DNA of 64,000 bases from Hyphomicrobiales bacterium. GTDB lineage: Bacteria > Pseudomonadota > Alphaproteobacteria > Rhizobiales > Rhizobiaceae. A program made the translations under genes and the position numbers. Shown in pieces: positions 26,405-34,514 of this stretch. The first letter of the stretch is position 1, and the number at the start of each line of letters is the position of its first letter. The stretch is from contig UCHD01000012.1 in assembly GCA_900472175.1 (NCBI GenBank), forward strand, positions 89,532 through 153,531. Reading direction: 5' to 3'. Below the pieces are notes generated by a model, which saw only the letters and a program-made list of their open reading frames with translations, had not been told where the DNA came from and made no database searches.

Positions 26405-26432
26405 AAAACGGAGCGCGTTGGGCCGCGCTCCG
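26405..26432 (-). terminator. Hairpin between tkt and gap
   Basis: Perfect 9 bp stem CGGAGCGCG / CGCGCTCCG with a 6-nt loop, followed on the minus strand by TTTTCC. It may terminate or attenuate tkt transcription before gap. Confidence 0.65.
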
Positions 26433-26442
26433 AAGCGGAAAA

Positions 26443-28425
26443 TCAGGCAAGCTTCTTTTCGGCGGCCGCGACGATGGCGTCGGAGGTGATGCCGAAATGC
26501 TTAAACAGGTCCTTGGCCGGTGCGGACGCGCCGAACGAATGCATGCCGACGAAATCGCCATCATTGCCGATGAAGTAGTCCCAGCCCTGGCGGACTGCGG
26601 CTTCCACGGCGATCTTGACCGGTGCACTGCCGATGACGGCCTTGCGGTAGTCGGCTGGCTGTTCCTGGAACAGTTCGAAGCAGGGGACCGAAACGACGCG
26701 GGTTGCAATGCCCTTGCCGTTCAGTTCGGCCGCAGCCTTGACGGCCAGTTCGACTTCCGAGCCGGATGCGAAGATCGAGACCTTGGCGTTGTCGGCGGCG
26801 ATCAGCTCATAGGCACCCTTGGCCGAGAGGTTTTCGGCCGAATAGGTCAGGCGCGACGGCGCCAGGTTCTGACGGGTCAGCGCCAGGCCGGACGGGCGGT
26901 GCTGTTCCTTGAGCGCCTGCTGCCAGCATTCGGCGGTTTCCACCGCGTCGGCCGGACGGAACATCAGGAGGTTCGGGATCGCCCGCAGTGCGGCCATATG
27001 CTCGACCGGCTCATGCGTCGGGCCATCTTCGCCAACGCCGATCGAATCGTGCGTCAGAACATGGATGACGCGGATGCCCATCAGCGCAGCGAGACGGATC
27101 GACGGACGGCAGTAGTCCGAGAAGATCATGAAGCCGCCGGAATAAGGGATGAGGCCGCCGTGCAGCGTGACGCCGTTCATGGCAGCAGCCATGCCGTGCT
27201 CGCGGATGCCCCAGTGCATGTAACGGCCGGAGAAATCGGTCGGGGTGATCGACTTCATCTGGCTGGTCTTGGTATTGTTGGACGGCGTCAGGTCAGCCGA
27301 ACCGCCGAGCATTTCCGGCACGATGCCGTTGATGACTTCGAGCGCATCTTCCGATGCCTTGCGGGTGGCAACGGTCGGCGGCGCGTCGGCCAGCTTCTTC
27401 TTGTAGGTGTCGATGGCGGCATCGAGATTGCCCGGAAGCGCGCCGGCAAAGCGGCGGGTAAACTCGGACTTCTTGGCTGCTTCGGTCGATGCCAGACGGC
27501 CTTCCCATTCCTTGTGCAGGCCAGCCGAGCGGGCGCCGGCTGTGCGCCAGGCTTCCAGAACGTCAGCCGGAGTTTCGAAGGCCGGGGTTTCCCAGTTCAG
27601 CGCCTTGCGGGTCGCTGCGATTTCGTCTGCGCCGAGCGGCGAGCCGTGAACCTTGTGGGTGCCCTGCTTGTTTGGGGCGCCGAAGCCGATGACGGTCTTG
27701 CAGGCGATGAAGGTCGGGCGATCGGACTTCTGGGCTGCTTCGATGGCTGCAGCGATCTGTTCCGGATCATGGCCGTCAACGCGGATCGTGTTCCAGTGAA
27801 CGGCCTGGAAACGGGCGATCTGGTCGGTCGAATCCGACAGCGACACAGCACCGTCGATGGTGATGTTGTTGTCGTCCCAGAAGAGGACCAGCTTGTTGAG
27901 CTTGAGATGGCCGGCCAGCGCGATGGCTTCGTGGCTGATGCCTTCCATCAGGCAGCCGTCGCCGCAGAGCACATAGGTGAAGTGGTTCTGCAGGTCGGAG
28001 CCGAACTCTTCTTCGAGCTTGCGTTCGGCAATCGCCATGCCGACGGCATTGGCAATGCCCTGGCCGAGCGGACCGGTGGTCGTCTCGATGCCGGAGGCAT
28101 GACCGTATTCCGGATGGCCAGCGGTCTTGGAGCCAAGCTGGCGAAACTGCTTGATGTCCTCGATGCCCATGTCCTCGTAGCCCGTCAGATAGAGCAGCGA
28201 GTAAAGCAGCATCGAGCCATGGCCGGCCGACAGCACGAAACGATCGCGGTCAGCCCAGAGCGGCGCCTTCGGATCGAATTTCAGGTAACGGGAGAATAGC
28301 ACCGTTGCCACGTCGGCAGCACCCATGGGCAGGCCGGGATGGCCGGAATTGGCCTTTTCGACGGCATCCATGGAGAGGAATCGGATTGCATTTGCCATCC
28401 GGTCGTGTTTTTCGCGAGAGATCAT
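26443..28425 (-). CDS. tkt: Transketolase
   Basis: A 660-residue thiamine-diphosphate enzyme of the pentose phosphate and Calvin-type pathways. The first domain has [18 protein letters not shown] (about 20-37), the TPP/Mg motif [13 protein letters not shown] (about 154-166) and [10 protein letters not shown]; the Pyr domain has [12 protein letters not shown] near 405 and [15 protein letters not shown] near 465. Length is standard. It is first of the minus-strand carbon cluster. A long upstream gap holds a sequence similar to the operator-like sites before fba. Confidence 0.97.
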   Translation of the reverse strand: MISREKHDRMANAIRFLSMDAVEKANSGHPGLPMGAADVATVLFSRYLKFDPKAPLWADRDRFVLSAGHGSMLLYSLLYLTGYEDMGIEDIKQFRQLGSKTAGHPEYGHASGIETTTGPLGQGIANAVGMAIAERKLEEEFGSDLQNHFTYVLCGDGCLMEGISHEAIALAGHLKLNKLVLFWDDNNITIDGAVSLSDSTDQIARFQAVHWNTIRVDGHDPEQIAAAIEAAQKSDRPTFIACKTVIGFGAPNKQGTHKVHGSPLGADEIAATRKALNWETPAFETPADVLEAWRTAGARSAGLHKEWEGRLASTEAAKKSEFTRRFAGALPGNLDAAIDTYKKKLADAPPTVATRKASEDALEVINGIVPEMLGGSADLTPSNNTKTSQMKSITPTDFSGRYMHWGIREHGMAAAMNGVTLHGGLIPYSGGFMIFSDYCRPSIRLAALMGIRVIHVLTHDSIGVGEDGPTHEPVEHMAALRAIPNLLMFRPADAVETAECWQQALKEQHRPSGLALTRQNLAPSRLTYSAENLSAKGAYELIAADNAKVSIFASGSEVELAVKAAAELNGKGIATRVVSVPCFELFQEQPADYRKAVIGSAPVKIAVEAAVRQGWDYFIGNDGDFVGMHSFGASAPAKDLFKHFGITSDAIVAAAEKKLA

Positions 28426-28763
28426 TGTCTGTTCCGCTTGAGTTCGGTGGACAGGGGACGGTCTCTATCCTCCAAAGACCGTATGAGAAGCGGCTGACAC
28501 ATAGCACCTGCTTCGACGGAGTCAACAAATACGGGCCTTTTGGCTGGGTTGTACGGCGCTTTTTGAGGGGGTTTCCCGCTTATTCTCCGCAAACGGACTG
28601 ATTGATACTAATCGATTTAAAATTCGTGATCCACAGGTTACGCAGCCGCTGCAGGCGGTTGACGTTGTGAACACTTGCCGAATGGGTTTATTAGTGTGAT
28701 TGGCTTGAAATACAGGCTCCGGGCGGCGATTCGACGCGGTCTGGCGCGTATCAGGAAAGCGTG
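28426..28763. other. Intergenic region between divergent tkt and DUF4164 genes
   Basis: 338 bp without a gene. It should hold promoters for tkt (minus) and the DUF4164-zapA unit (plus). The most distinctive element is ACTAATCGATTTAAA at 28607-28621, similar to the fba operator-like sites. The rest shows no clear repeat. Confidence 0.6.
28607..28621 (-). promoter_or_regulatory. Third operator-like copy, upstream of tkt
   Basis: This 15 bp element matches one of the two fba-upstream sites at 12 of 15 positions, with the same central CG and AT-rich arms. It lies 182 bp before the tkt start, far for a simple repressor site unless the tkt leader is long. Confidence 0.35.
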
Positions 28764-29036
28764 ATGGCGGCAGGAAAGACAGTCAAGGCGGCGATCGATG
28801 AGTTGCAAAGCGCATTAAGCAGCCTCGAGAATGCCATTGATGGACGGTTCGACCGGGAGCGGGACCGTGGTGAGATTGAAGGCGAAGTGCGGCGTGTCAA
28901 CACCGACCGGTCGCGGCTCGCCCAGGAACTCGACCAGTCGCAATTCCGGGCAAACCGCCTTGAGGAAGTCAACCGCGAAGTCTCGCGCCGTCTGGTGACG
29001 GCCATGGAAACGATAAGGGCAGTGCTGGACCGCTAA
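28764..29036 (+). CDS. DUF4164 coiled-coil protein, possible ZauP-like ZapA partner
   Basis: A 90-residue, almost wholly helical protein with heptad-like pattern (AIDELQSALSSLENAIDGRF, then VRRVNTDRSRLAQELDQSQF). It matches the DUF4164 family of Rhizobiales. The ATG is preceded in frame by a GTG one codon earlier; the ATG is preferred. It lies 30 bp upstream of zapA. In Caulobacter a coiled-coil protein encoded upstream of zapA (ZauP) interacts with ZapA at the division site, so a similar role is a reasonable inference. Confidence 0.85.
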   Translation: MAAGKTVKAAIDELQSALSSLENAIDGRFDRERDRGEIEGEVRRVNTDRSRLAQELDQSQFRANRLEEVNREVSRRLVTAMETIRAVLDR

Positions 29037-29066
29037 GGCGCGGTCAGCCTGCGGGTCAGGTGACGT

Positions 29067-29444
29067 ATGGCACAAGTAACGGTGATGATCGACGGCAAGG
29101 CCTATCGCATGGCATGCGAGGAGGGCCAGGAAGATCATCTGACCGAACTGGCCACCCGCTTCGACCAGTATGTTAGTCACCTGAAGAGCCAGTTCGGCGA
29201 GATCGGCGATTTGCGCCTGACCGTGATGGCCGGGATCATGGTGATGGATGAACTCAGCGAAGTGGACCGCAAGCTGAAAAATCTGCAGACAGAGGCCGAT
29301 GGCTTGAAACAGGGCCGGGTCGCCGCCCTGTCCGATCAGCAGAAAAGCGAGGAAGTGCTCGCCTCGGCCCTGTCCGAGGTGACATCACAGATTCACGAGC
29401 TTGCGGCCAAGCTCAGCGGCAAGGCTGCTCCTGCTGCTCACTGA
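29067..29444 (+). CDS. zapA: Cell division protein ZapA
   Basis: A 125-residue ZapA. It starts MAQVTVMIDGKAYRMACEEG, the standard N-terminal domain, with HLTELATRFDQYVSHLK next, followed by the coiled coil (GDLRLTVMAGIMVMDELSEV). ZapA bundles FtsZ filaments in the Z-ring. A longer C-terminal helix with low-complexity Ala/Ser residues follows residue 95. It follows the DUF4164 gene and precedes 6S RNA, an order also seen in other proteobacteria. Confidence 0.93.
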   Translation: MAQVTVMIDGKAYRMACEEGQEDHLTELATRFDQYVSHLKSQFGEIGDLRLTVMAGIMVMDELSEVDRKLKNLQTEADGLKQGRVAALSDQQKSEEVLASALSEVTSQIHELAAKLSGKAAPAAH

Positions 29445-29454
29445 ATTTTGACAA

Positions 29455-29632
29455 GTTGGGAAGGTGCCACTGGCGCAAGCCATCAATGCACTCTATATTC
29501 CAGTTGCGGTCTGCGCTTCCCGACAGGACACCACAATCCCTGGGGCCATACTCGATCCAAAGGGAGCTGTCCCTGACCTGGCCCGTGGGCTAGGTCACAT
29601 GGCGCCCACCTACGTTTGTAGGCACCCAGGAT
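29455..29632 (+). ncRNA. ssrS: 6S RNA
   Basis: Located directly after zapA, the classical position of ssrS. The ends pair: GGTGCC (29463-29468) with GGCACC (29620-29625), extended by flanking TGGG/CCCA. Internal paired segments such as GGGAGC/GTCCC-type stems flank a single-stranded centre, consistent with the open-promoter-like fold that binds sigma-70 RNA polymerase holoenzyme. Boundaries are approximate. In many genomes the 5-formyltetrahydrofolate cyclo-ligase gene follows immediately; here it is 2.7 kb away. Confidence 0.8.
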
Positions 29633-30317
29633 CGTAAACAGTTCATCGGTTGTGTGGATCGCACTTTTCCCTTTCATTTTCAATGATTTGTAGCGTAACT
29701 TTTGGCGCCTATTTCGCACAGTTGTCAAAAGTGACCGGTCGAATTGCGTGATAAGAATATCGTCTCGCTCCTCACCCGAGCGGTCATTTTCATCGTTTAT
29801 GGCGCACGTGCTCGCGGGCCTCGCCGGATCGGGCTTGCATGACAAGCCTGGTACCTTCGACGGAAAGCCATACGAAGGCCGATACTCGAGATCCGATTGA
29901 AGCAAAGGCGGCAAGCAAACAAAGCCCGGTCTTGTGTATTGTTGCTTATTCCTGACTGGAGAAGTGTTGTTATGGTGAGCGAGTGCTTCCATCAAGATCA
30001 GATCTCTGCAAGCAGAAGTCACGTCTCAATGAAAAATTGTCACTAAATGCGACGGACTGGAGTCGCATATTGCCAACTTTCTCCAAAATTTCGAAAATGT
30101 TCGCGGATCGTTCGCAGATTGTTTTCACTCATATTAGGCATTAATTTATCATTGCCCAGGCGACATTCTGGAGTTGTTTGAAGCGCATAATGGTTGCGAC
30201 TTGGGCTGCTTGAAGATTTAAGTCTTCTGTGGCGTTGCCATCAGATATGACAATTAAGTTATTAATTGCTAATATAATGATCTGTTTTCAACATCTGAAT
30301 TCAATGGATGTCATTCA
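29633..30317. other. Long intergenic region after 6S RNA
   Basis: 685 bp without a credible gene. The second half (about 30050-30317) is clearly richer in A and T than its surroundings. A TATAAT at 30273-30278 lies 40 bp before the small ORF at 30318, but no well-spaced -35 is visible. The composition suggests horizontally acquired or regulatory sequence. Confidence 0.5.
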
Positions 30318-30536
30318 ATGATAATCGACGTCAATCATCCGAAGCTGATCAAGACAAATTTGATGGTGCTGTCCAAGGAACCGCTACGCGGGCTGCTGAC
30401 GCTGGAGACGGAGCAAGGCCAGTCATGCATTGAGATTGATGAAGACAGCGCCAACGGTCTTCTTGACGAGGTCTTGGCCCTCTTCGGGGTGCCGCGGCCA
30501 CCATCAGCGAACCAAACGGCCGCCGCGGAGCTTTGA
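30318..30536 (+). CDS. Small hypothetical protein (72 residues)
   Basis: A 72-residue acidic protein (MIIDVNHPKLIKTNLMVLSK at the start, an EIDEDSANGLLDEVLALFG helix near the end). The possible ribosome-binding site is GGATG, and a TATAAT hexamer lies 40 bp upstream. I recognise no family. The alternating hydrophobic pattern suggests a small folded alpha/beta protein. It is isolated between the 6S RNA region and the convergent LysR gene, so nothing in the context indicates a job. A spurious ORF cannot be excluded. Confidence 0.5.
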   Translation: MIIDVNHPKLIKTNLMVLSKEPLRGLLTLETEQGQSCIEIDEDSANGLLDEVLALFGVPRPPSANQTAAAEL

Positions 30537-30686
30537 ACGTGGGAACCTGCGCGATTGTCCCGGCAATTTCGGGTGCGCACCATTGCAGGCAGGCTCGGGC
30601 TGTCCCTGCCCAGCCGACAGTTTCAAAAAGCGGCTAAAAGATCACTTTAGCTCAGTGGTAGGTGCTGATCGCACTTCTCCGCTTTC

Positions 30687-31580
30687 TCAAGCACTTACCC
30701 CCTGGGTCCCTGGCCTAAACGCTTCCCGGATGGCGTCGGACATGCTTTCGACGATGCGTTTGTTGCCCCGGGGCCGGGTCTTCATCACCACGTTGGAAAA
30801 GTCGATGACGTCGTAGCCGTCGGTATTGGTCAGTTCCCGGCAACCGGCGGGAATGCTTGAGCGTGTCAGCGGCGCGATGGCGAGGCCGGAGGTGACGGCG
30901 GCGATCAGGCCGCTGCTGGTGCGGCTGACATAGGCGACGCGACTTTCGAGGCCGCGTTTGGTCAGGCTGCGCAGCGCCAGTTCATCGCACCATCCGTTTT
31001 TCAAGTAAGTGTAAGTGGCGATCGGCAATGGATAGCGTTGGTGGGCGCAATGCTGGTCGGAGGTTACCCATACCGTTGGATCGACCATTAGCACCTCGTT
31101 GCGTGTCGGGCCGCCGGGCTCGAAGACAATGGCGATGTCGATCTCGCCGGCATCGAGCGCTGCCAGATTGGACATCGAGACACCCTGCTGCACCGTGACC
31201 TCGACGCCGGGGTGAACGGCTGCAAACGCGCCGAGCGCCTTCGGCAGGGTCGAGTTGATGTATTCCTCCGAGATGCCGATCTTGACGGAGCCGTCCAGCG
31301 CCGGCAGCCGGATAGAGGCTGCGGTATCATCCAGCAAGGTGACGATGCGGCGGGCATTGTCCAGCAACCGTATGCCCTGGCCCGTCATGTTGACGCCACG
31401 CGATCCGCGCTCGAACAGGGTCTCGCCGAGAATATCCTCGAGTTTCTTGATCTGCATGCTGACGGCGGATTGCGTGCGGCCGACCGTCTCTCCAGCCTTG
31501 GTAAAATTGCCGCTGTCGGCCACGGCAACGAAGGTTCGCAGCAGGTCGCTTTCGAGGGGAGGAAACATCGTCTCAGCCAT
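30687..31580 (-). CDS. LysR-family transcriptional regulator
   Basis: A 297-residue LysR regulator if begun at the ATG giving MAETMFPPLESDLLRTF; other in-frame ATGs lie within ten codons. The N-terminal winged helix has ESDLLRTFVAVADSGNFTKA and the recognition helix GRTQSAVSMQIKKLEDILG; the rest is the two-lobe co-inducer domain. It is closest in pattern to LysR proteins starting with L-E-x-D-L-L-R-T-F. It is divergent from the DUF1127-type gene, with a 90 bp shared promoter region, so that gene is a possible target. The inducer is unknown. Confidence 0.9.
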   Translation of the reverse strand: MAETMFPPLESDLLRTFVAVADSGNFTKAGETVGRTQSAVSMQIKKLEDILGETLFERGSRGVNMTGQGIRLLDNARRIVTLLDDTAASIRLPALDGSVKIGISEEYINSTLPKALGAFAAVHPGVEVTVQQGVSMSNLAALDAGEIDIAIVFEPGGPTRNEVLMVDPTVWVTSDQHCAHQRYPLPIATYTYLKNGWCDELALRSLTKRGLESRVAYVSRTSSGLIAAVTSGLAIAPLTRSSIPAGCRELTNTDGYDVIDFSNVVMKTRPRGNKRIVESMSDAIREAFRPGTQGVSA

Positions 31581-31670
31581 CATTTTTTCTAATGATAGCC
31601 ATGTTTGCAATTCGTTGGCTTGATGTCAATGGACGTCCGATACTGCCGGTGAACATGCCGGAGTTTCCAG

Positions 31671-31892
31671 ATGAAACACGACTACAGAACACGGCGGTGG
31701 CCCGCCAAGCTCAGGGGAAGGATCTGCCGTATGCTGGCGCAATGGCGGCAGAAGCGCCTGGCGCAGCAGGCGTTTAGGGAGATTTCAAGGCGCAAGAGTG
31801 CGCATCTCCTTGAAGATATCGGGATGGACAAAGCGGATACCGCCAACAGCCAGATTGATGATGCCGGACGGCATCGTTTCTGGATGTTATGA
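31671..31892 (+). CDS. DUF1127-like small basic protein
   Basis: A 73-residue protein. The N-terminal half is strongly basic (YRTRRWPAKLRGRICRML), followed by the DUF1127 core with KSAHLLEDIGMDKAD, the usual LxDIGxxRxD motif. In Agrobacterium and related bacteria, small DUF1127 proteins affect RNA turnover and phosphate-related growth, and most are Arg-rich, as here. A GGAG ribosome-binding site lies seven bases before the ATG. The stop overlaps the convergent HTH gene by six bases. Confidence 0.72.
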   Translation: MKHDYRTRRWPAKLRGRICRMLAQWRQKRLAQQAFREISRRKSAHLLEDIGMDKADTANSQIDDAGRHRFWML

Positions 31893-32105
31893 AATCAAAT
31901 CCATCCGGGCTGCGCGGAAAACCGCTTCGGCGACATTGCCCGCCTGCAGTTTTTCCATCGCCGAGGCGAAGGCCTGTTCGATTCTCTCATGCGAAATATC
32001 TGTTTCGCGGGTGATGTCTTCCCGGGTGCGCCCGCGCGCCGCCAGTGACAGGCAGCGCAATTCCAAAGGGTCGAGTTCCTGCAGCATCTTGTCCTTCATG
32101 GACAT
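31887..32105 (-). CDS. Stand-alone LuxR-type helix-turn-helix protein
   Basis: A 72-residue protein consisting only of a LuxR/GerE-type DNA-binding domain: LDPLELRCLSLAARGRTRED, then the recognition region TDISHERIEQAFASAMEKLQ. There is no receiver, autoinducer or PAS domain. Such solo HTH proteins can bind DNA as dimers or act as modulators. The opening MSMKDKMLQEL offers two close starts. It converges on, and slightly overlaps, the DUF1127-type gene. Confidence 0.72.
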   Translation of the reverse strand: MSMKDKMLQELDPLELRCLSLAARGRTREDITRETDISHERIEQAFASAMEKLQAGNVAEAVFRAARMDLIS

Positions 32106-32373
32106 ATCCGGCTCCGTCTAAAAGCTGAACAGTTCCCCGCATCGCCGGAAGCGGGCACCGAACTGTTTTTCTGATGTTGATTGCGGCCCTCTCTTGCACG
32201 GTGAAAAGACAACGTGAAAGTGGAACCGGTTTGCATGATGAACAGACCTCTAAGATCGTGCCAGTTTGGGAGAATTGCGCGGTTGTGTGGCAAAAAGCGG
32301 CAAATAGGCCGGTTGCGTGGTTTCCTTGCCCAGGTTTGTTGCATTAGAAATGAACACTGGCAGAGGGAAGAGG

Positions 32374-32991
32374 ATGGCCATGACACCGAGGGAACTGAAA
32401 GCTGCGCTGCGCCTGGAACGGCTTGCATTGCGCGATTCGATGGCGCCGGACGCGCGCATCGAGGCCAGCCTGGCGATGCTCGATCATGCCGGGGACGCGA
32501 TCGAGTTTGATCCAGGACAGGTGATTTCCGGCTTCTGGCCGATCCGCTCCGAGGTCGATATCCGGCCGCTGTTGGCGCGGTTGCGCGAGCGTGGCGCCCG
32601 CCTGTGTCTGCCGGCCATCCTCGACAAGCAGACGATCGTCTTTCGCGAACTGGTGCCGGGTGCACCGATCGTGGAGACGGGTTTCGGCACCACCGGACCG
32701 GCACAGGATGCACCGGTTCTCGATCCGGACATCATGCTGGTGCCCTTGGCTGCCTTCGACAGGACAGGCCACCGGATTGGCTATGGTGCCGGATATTATG
32801 ACCGCGCCATCGCGCGTTTGCGCTTGAAAGGCCATATGCCAAGGCTGATCGGGATTGCATTTGACTGCCAGGAAGTGGCATCAGTGCCGGCGGAGCCGCA
32901 TGATGTGGCGCTGGATGCCCTGCTGACCGAAAGCGGGTTCCGGATTTTCGGGCTAGGATTAAGCAAATATGAGACTTCTGTTTCTGGGTGA
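32374..32991 (+). CDS. 5-formyltetrahydrofolate cyclo-ligase
   Basis: A 205-residue MTHFS-type enzyme (YgfA/Fau), converting 5-formyl-THF to 5,10-methenyl-THF with ATP. The start giving MAMTPRELKAALR has an AGGGAAGAGG ribosome-binding site. Family motifs: ISGFWPIRSEVDIRPLL (about 52-68), the phosphate-binding VPLAAFDRTGHRIGYGAGYYDRA loop (kept as GYGAGYYD near residue 135), and a C-terminal VALDALLTE. It is normally next to 6S RNA; here it is separated from it by a regulator-rich insert. It overlaps the next gene by 23 bp. Confidence 0.92.
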   Translation: MAMTPRELKAALRLERLALRDSMAPDARIEASLAMLDHAGDAIEFDPGQVISGFWPIRSEVDIRPLLARLRERGARLCLPAILDKQTIVFRELVPGAPIVETGFGTTGPAQDAPVLDPDIMLVPLAAFDRTGHRIGYGAGYYDRAIARLRLKGHMPRLIGIAFDCQEVASVPAEPHDVALDALLTESGFRIFGLGLSKYETSVSG

Positions 32992-33793
32992 TATGGTTGG
33001 CAAGACTGGCCGGACGGCGGTCTGGGAAAAACTTCCCGGCCTGATCAGCGACCTGAAACTCGATTTCGTCATCGTCAACGGCGAGAATGCCGCCGGCGGC
33101 TTCGGCATCACCGAAGATATCTTTCTCGAAACGATCAATGCTGGCGCCGATGTGGTCACCACCGGCAACCATGTCTGGGACCAGAAGGAGGCGGTTTCTT
33201 TCTGCCAGCGGCACGACCAGTTTCTGCGGCCTGCCAATTACCCTGTGGGAACTCCAGGGCGCGGCTCAAACCTTTTCTTCGCCCGCAACGGCGCCCGCGT
33301 TCTCGTTGCCAACGTCATGGGCCGCGTCTTCATGCATCCGGAACTCGACGATCCCTTCAAAGCGGCGGAAAGCATTCTGGCGGCCTGCCCGCTGAAGGAA
33401 CAAGCCGACGCGATCATCTTCGATTTCCATGCGGAGGCGACCAGCGAGAAGCAGTGTTTTGGTCATTTTGTCGATGGCCGCGCCAGCTTTGTCGTCGGTA
33501 CCCACACGCATGTGCCGACCGCCGACGCGCAGATTCTCAATGGCGGCACTGCCTATATGTCGGATGCAGGCATGTGTGGCGATTACGACTCGTCGCTCGG
33601 CATGGAGAAGGAAGAGCCGCTCAATCGCTTCATCTCCAAGATGCCGAAGGGCCGCTTCGAGGCCGCGTCAGGCCCGGCGACACTCTGCGGTGTCGGTGTC
33701 GAAATTTCCGATCGCACGGGACTGGCCGAGAACATCGCGCCGCTTCGGATCGGGCCGCGGCTGGCGGAGACAATTCCGGCATTCTGGGGGTAG
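32969..33793 (+). CDS. YmdB-family metallophosphoesterase
   Basis: A 274-residue cytoplasmic phosphodiesterase of the TIGR00282/YmdB group. Metal ligands lie in LFLGDMVGKTGR (D8), VNGENAAGG (N35, E37) and VTTGNHVWDQKE (N65, H66), plus FDFHAEATSEK and GTHTHVPTAD. In Bacillus, YmdB is a cyclic-nucleotide phosphodiesterase affecting biofilm and motility; the role in proteobacteria is unclear. It overlaps the cyclo-ligase gene by 23 bp, so the two are co-transcribed. Confidence 0.92.
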   Translation: MRLLFLGDMVGKTGRTAVWEKLPGLISDLKLDFVIVNGENAAGGFGITEDIFLETINAGADVVTTGNHVWDQKEAVSFCQRHDQFLRPANYPVGTPGRGSNLFFARNGARVLVANVMGRVFMHPELDDPFKAAESILAACPLKEQADAIIFDFHAEATSEKQCFGHFVDGRASFVVGTHTHVPTADAQILNGGTAYMSDAGMCGDYDSSLGMEKEEPLNRFISKMPKGRFEAASGPATLCGVGVEISDRTGLAENIAPLRIGPRLAETIPAFWG

Positions 33794-33801
33794 GGTCTCC
33801 A

Positions 33802-33845
33802 TTTCATAATTTCACGCTATTAAAAGTGATACAAAAATTATGAAA
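33802..33845 (+). promoter_or_regulatory. Long inverted repeat overlapping the brnT start
   Basis: TTTCATAATTT (33802-33812) and its exact complement AAATTATGAAA (33835-33845) flank a 22 bp AT-rich centre. The right arm contains the brnT ATG. A natural operator or structured leader for autoregulation of the module; no clear Shine-Dalgarno is present. Confidence 0.5.
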
Positions 33846-34094
33846 ATCGTCTATGATGAAGTCAAGCGAAGGCTCAATTTAGAGAAGCATGGGCTTGATT
33901 TTTTGGCGCTCGACATGGAGTTTTTCGGCAGTGCACTCATTGTCGAGACTAGGTTGAACCGGCTGAAGGCTATCGGCCCTTTCAACGACGGAAAGATATC
34001 TGTCGTATTTTTCAGGCTAGGCAGCGAAGGTATATCTATCATCTCAATGCGGGCTGCAAGCCGGATGGAAAGGAAGCTTTATGACCAGTCTTAA
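33840..34094 (+). CDS. brnT: BrnT-type ribonuclease toxin
   Basis: An 84-residue toxin of the BrnT family (RelE-like fold, type II). Typical features: RRLNLEKHGLDFLALDMEFF near the N-terminus (the N-x-x-KHG-x-x-F motif), a central IGPFNDGKISVVFFRLG, and a C-terminal IISMRAASRMERKLYDQ (the SAR-x-A-x-R-E motif with the catalytic basic residues). BrnT cleaves RNA and arrests growth. The ATG lies inside an inverted repeat. The end of the gene overlaps brnA by 14 bp. Confidence 0.9.
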   Translation: MKIVYDEVKRRLNLEKHGLDFLALDMEFFGSALIVETRLNRLKAIGPFNDGKISVVFFRLGSEGISIISMRAASRMERKLYDQS

Positions 34095-34398
34095 GAGTTT
34101 TAAGCACCCTATTGCTCCGCTTACTGATGAAGAAGAAGCCCGAATTCAGGCTGGTATTGCGGCTGATCCTGACAATCCAGAATGGACGGAAGAAGACTTC
34201 AAGCGGGCGCGTCCCTTCGCGGAGGTTTTCCCCGAACTTGCGGAAAGCATCCGCCGCTCGCGCGGACGGCCGATCGTTGAAGTGCGCAAGCAGCAGGTTT
34301 CGCTGCGGCTCGATCCGGACGTGATTGCCAAGTTCAAGGCGACCGGCAAGGGCTGGCAGGCGCGCGTCAACGAGATCTTGAAGCAGGCAAAACTCTGA
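34081..34398 (+). CDS. brnA: BrnA-type antitoxin
   Basis: A 105-residue antitoxin of the BrnA family, with an acidic, flexible N-terminus (DEEEARIQAGIAADPDNPEW) and a C-terminal ribbon-helix-helix DNA-binding motif (KQQVSLRLDPDVIAKFKATG, then WQARVNEILKQA). It should bind BrnT with the N-terminal half and the module's own operator with the C-terminal half. It overlaps brnT, as usual for the toxin-first BrnTA order. It has a good Shine-Dalgarno (GGAAAGGAAG) within brnT. Confidence 0.9.
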   Translation: MTSLKSFKHPIAPLTDEEEARIQAGIAADPDNPEWTEEDFKRARPFAEVFPELAESIRRSRGRPIVEVRKQQVSLRLDPDVIAKFKATGKGWQARVNEILKQAKL

Positions 34399-34514
34399 TC
34401 CCAACGATTCCTGCGATGACGTAATCGTGAGCGCCAACCCGGCAATCCAGGCTGGACCTTCCGTCCTGTCTGCCTATCCTCAGCGCCCATGCCAACCTTG
34501 GTTCCGTGAGGTGC

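Noticed and set aside
26401-28299. Very long open frame on the plus strand opposite tkt
   Set aside because: It mirrors the codon pattern of transketolase; the translated sequence shows no family motif and atypical composition. A shadow frame caused by GC-rich codons.
30640-30690. tRNA-like D-arm sequence (TAGCTCAGTGGTAGG)
   Set aside because: No matching acceptor stem, anticodon arm or T-loop (GGTTCGAATCC type) can be folded around it.
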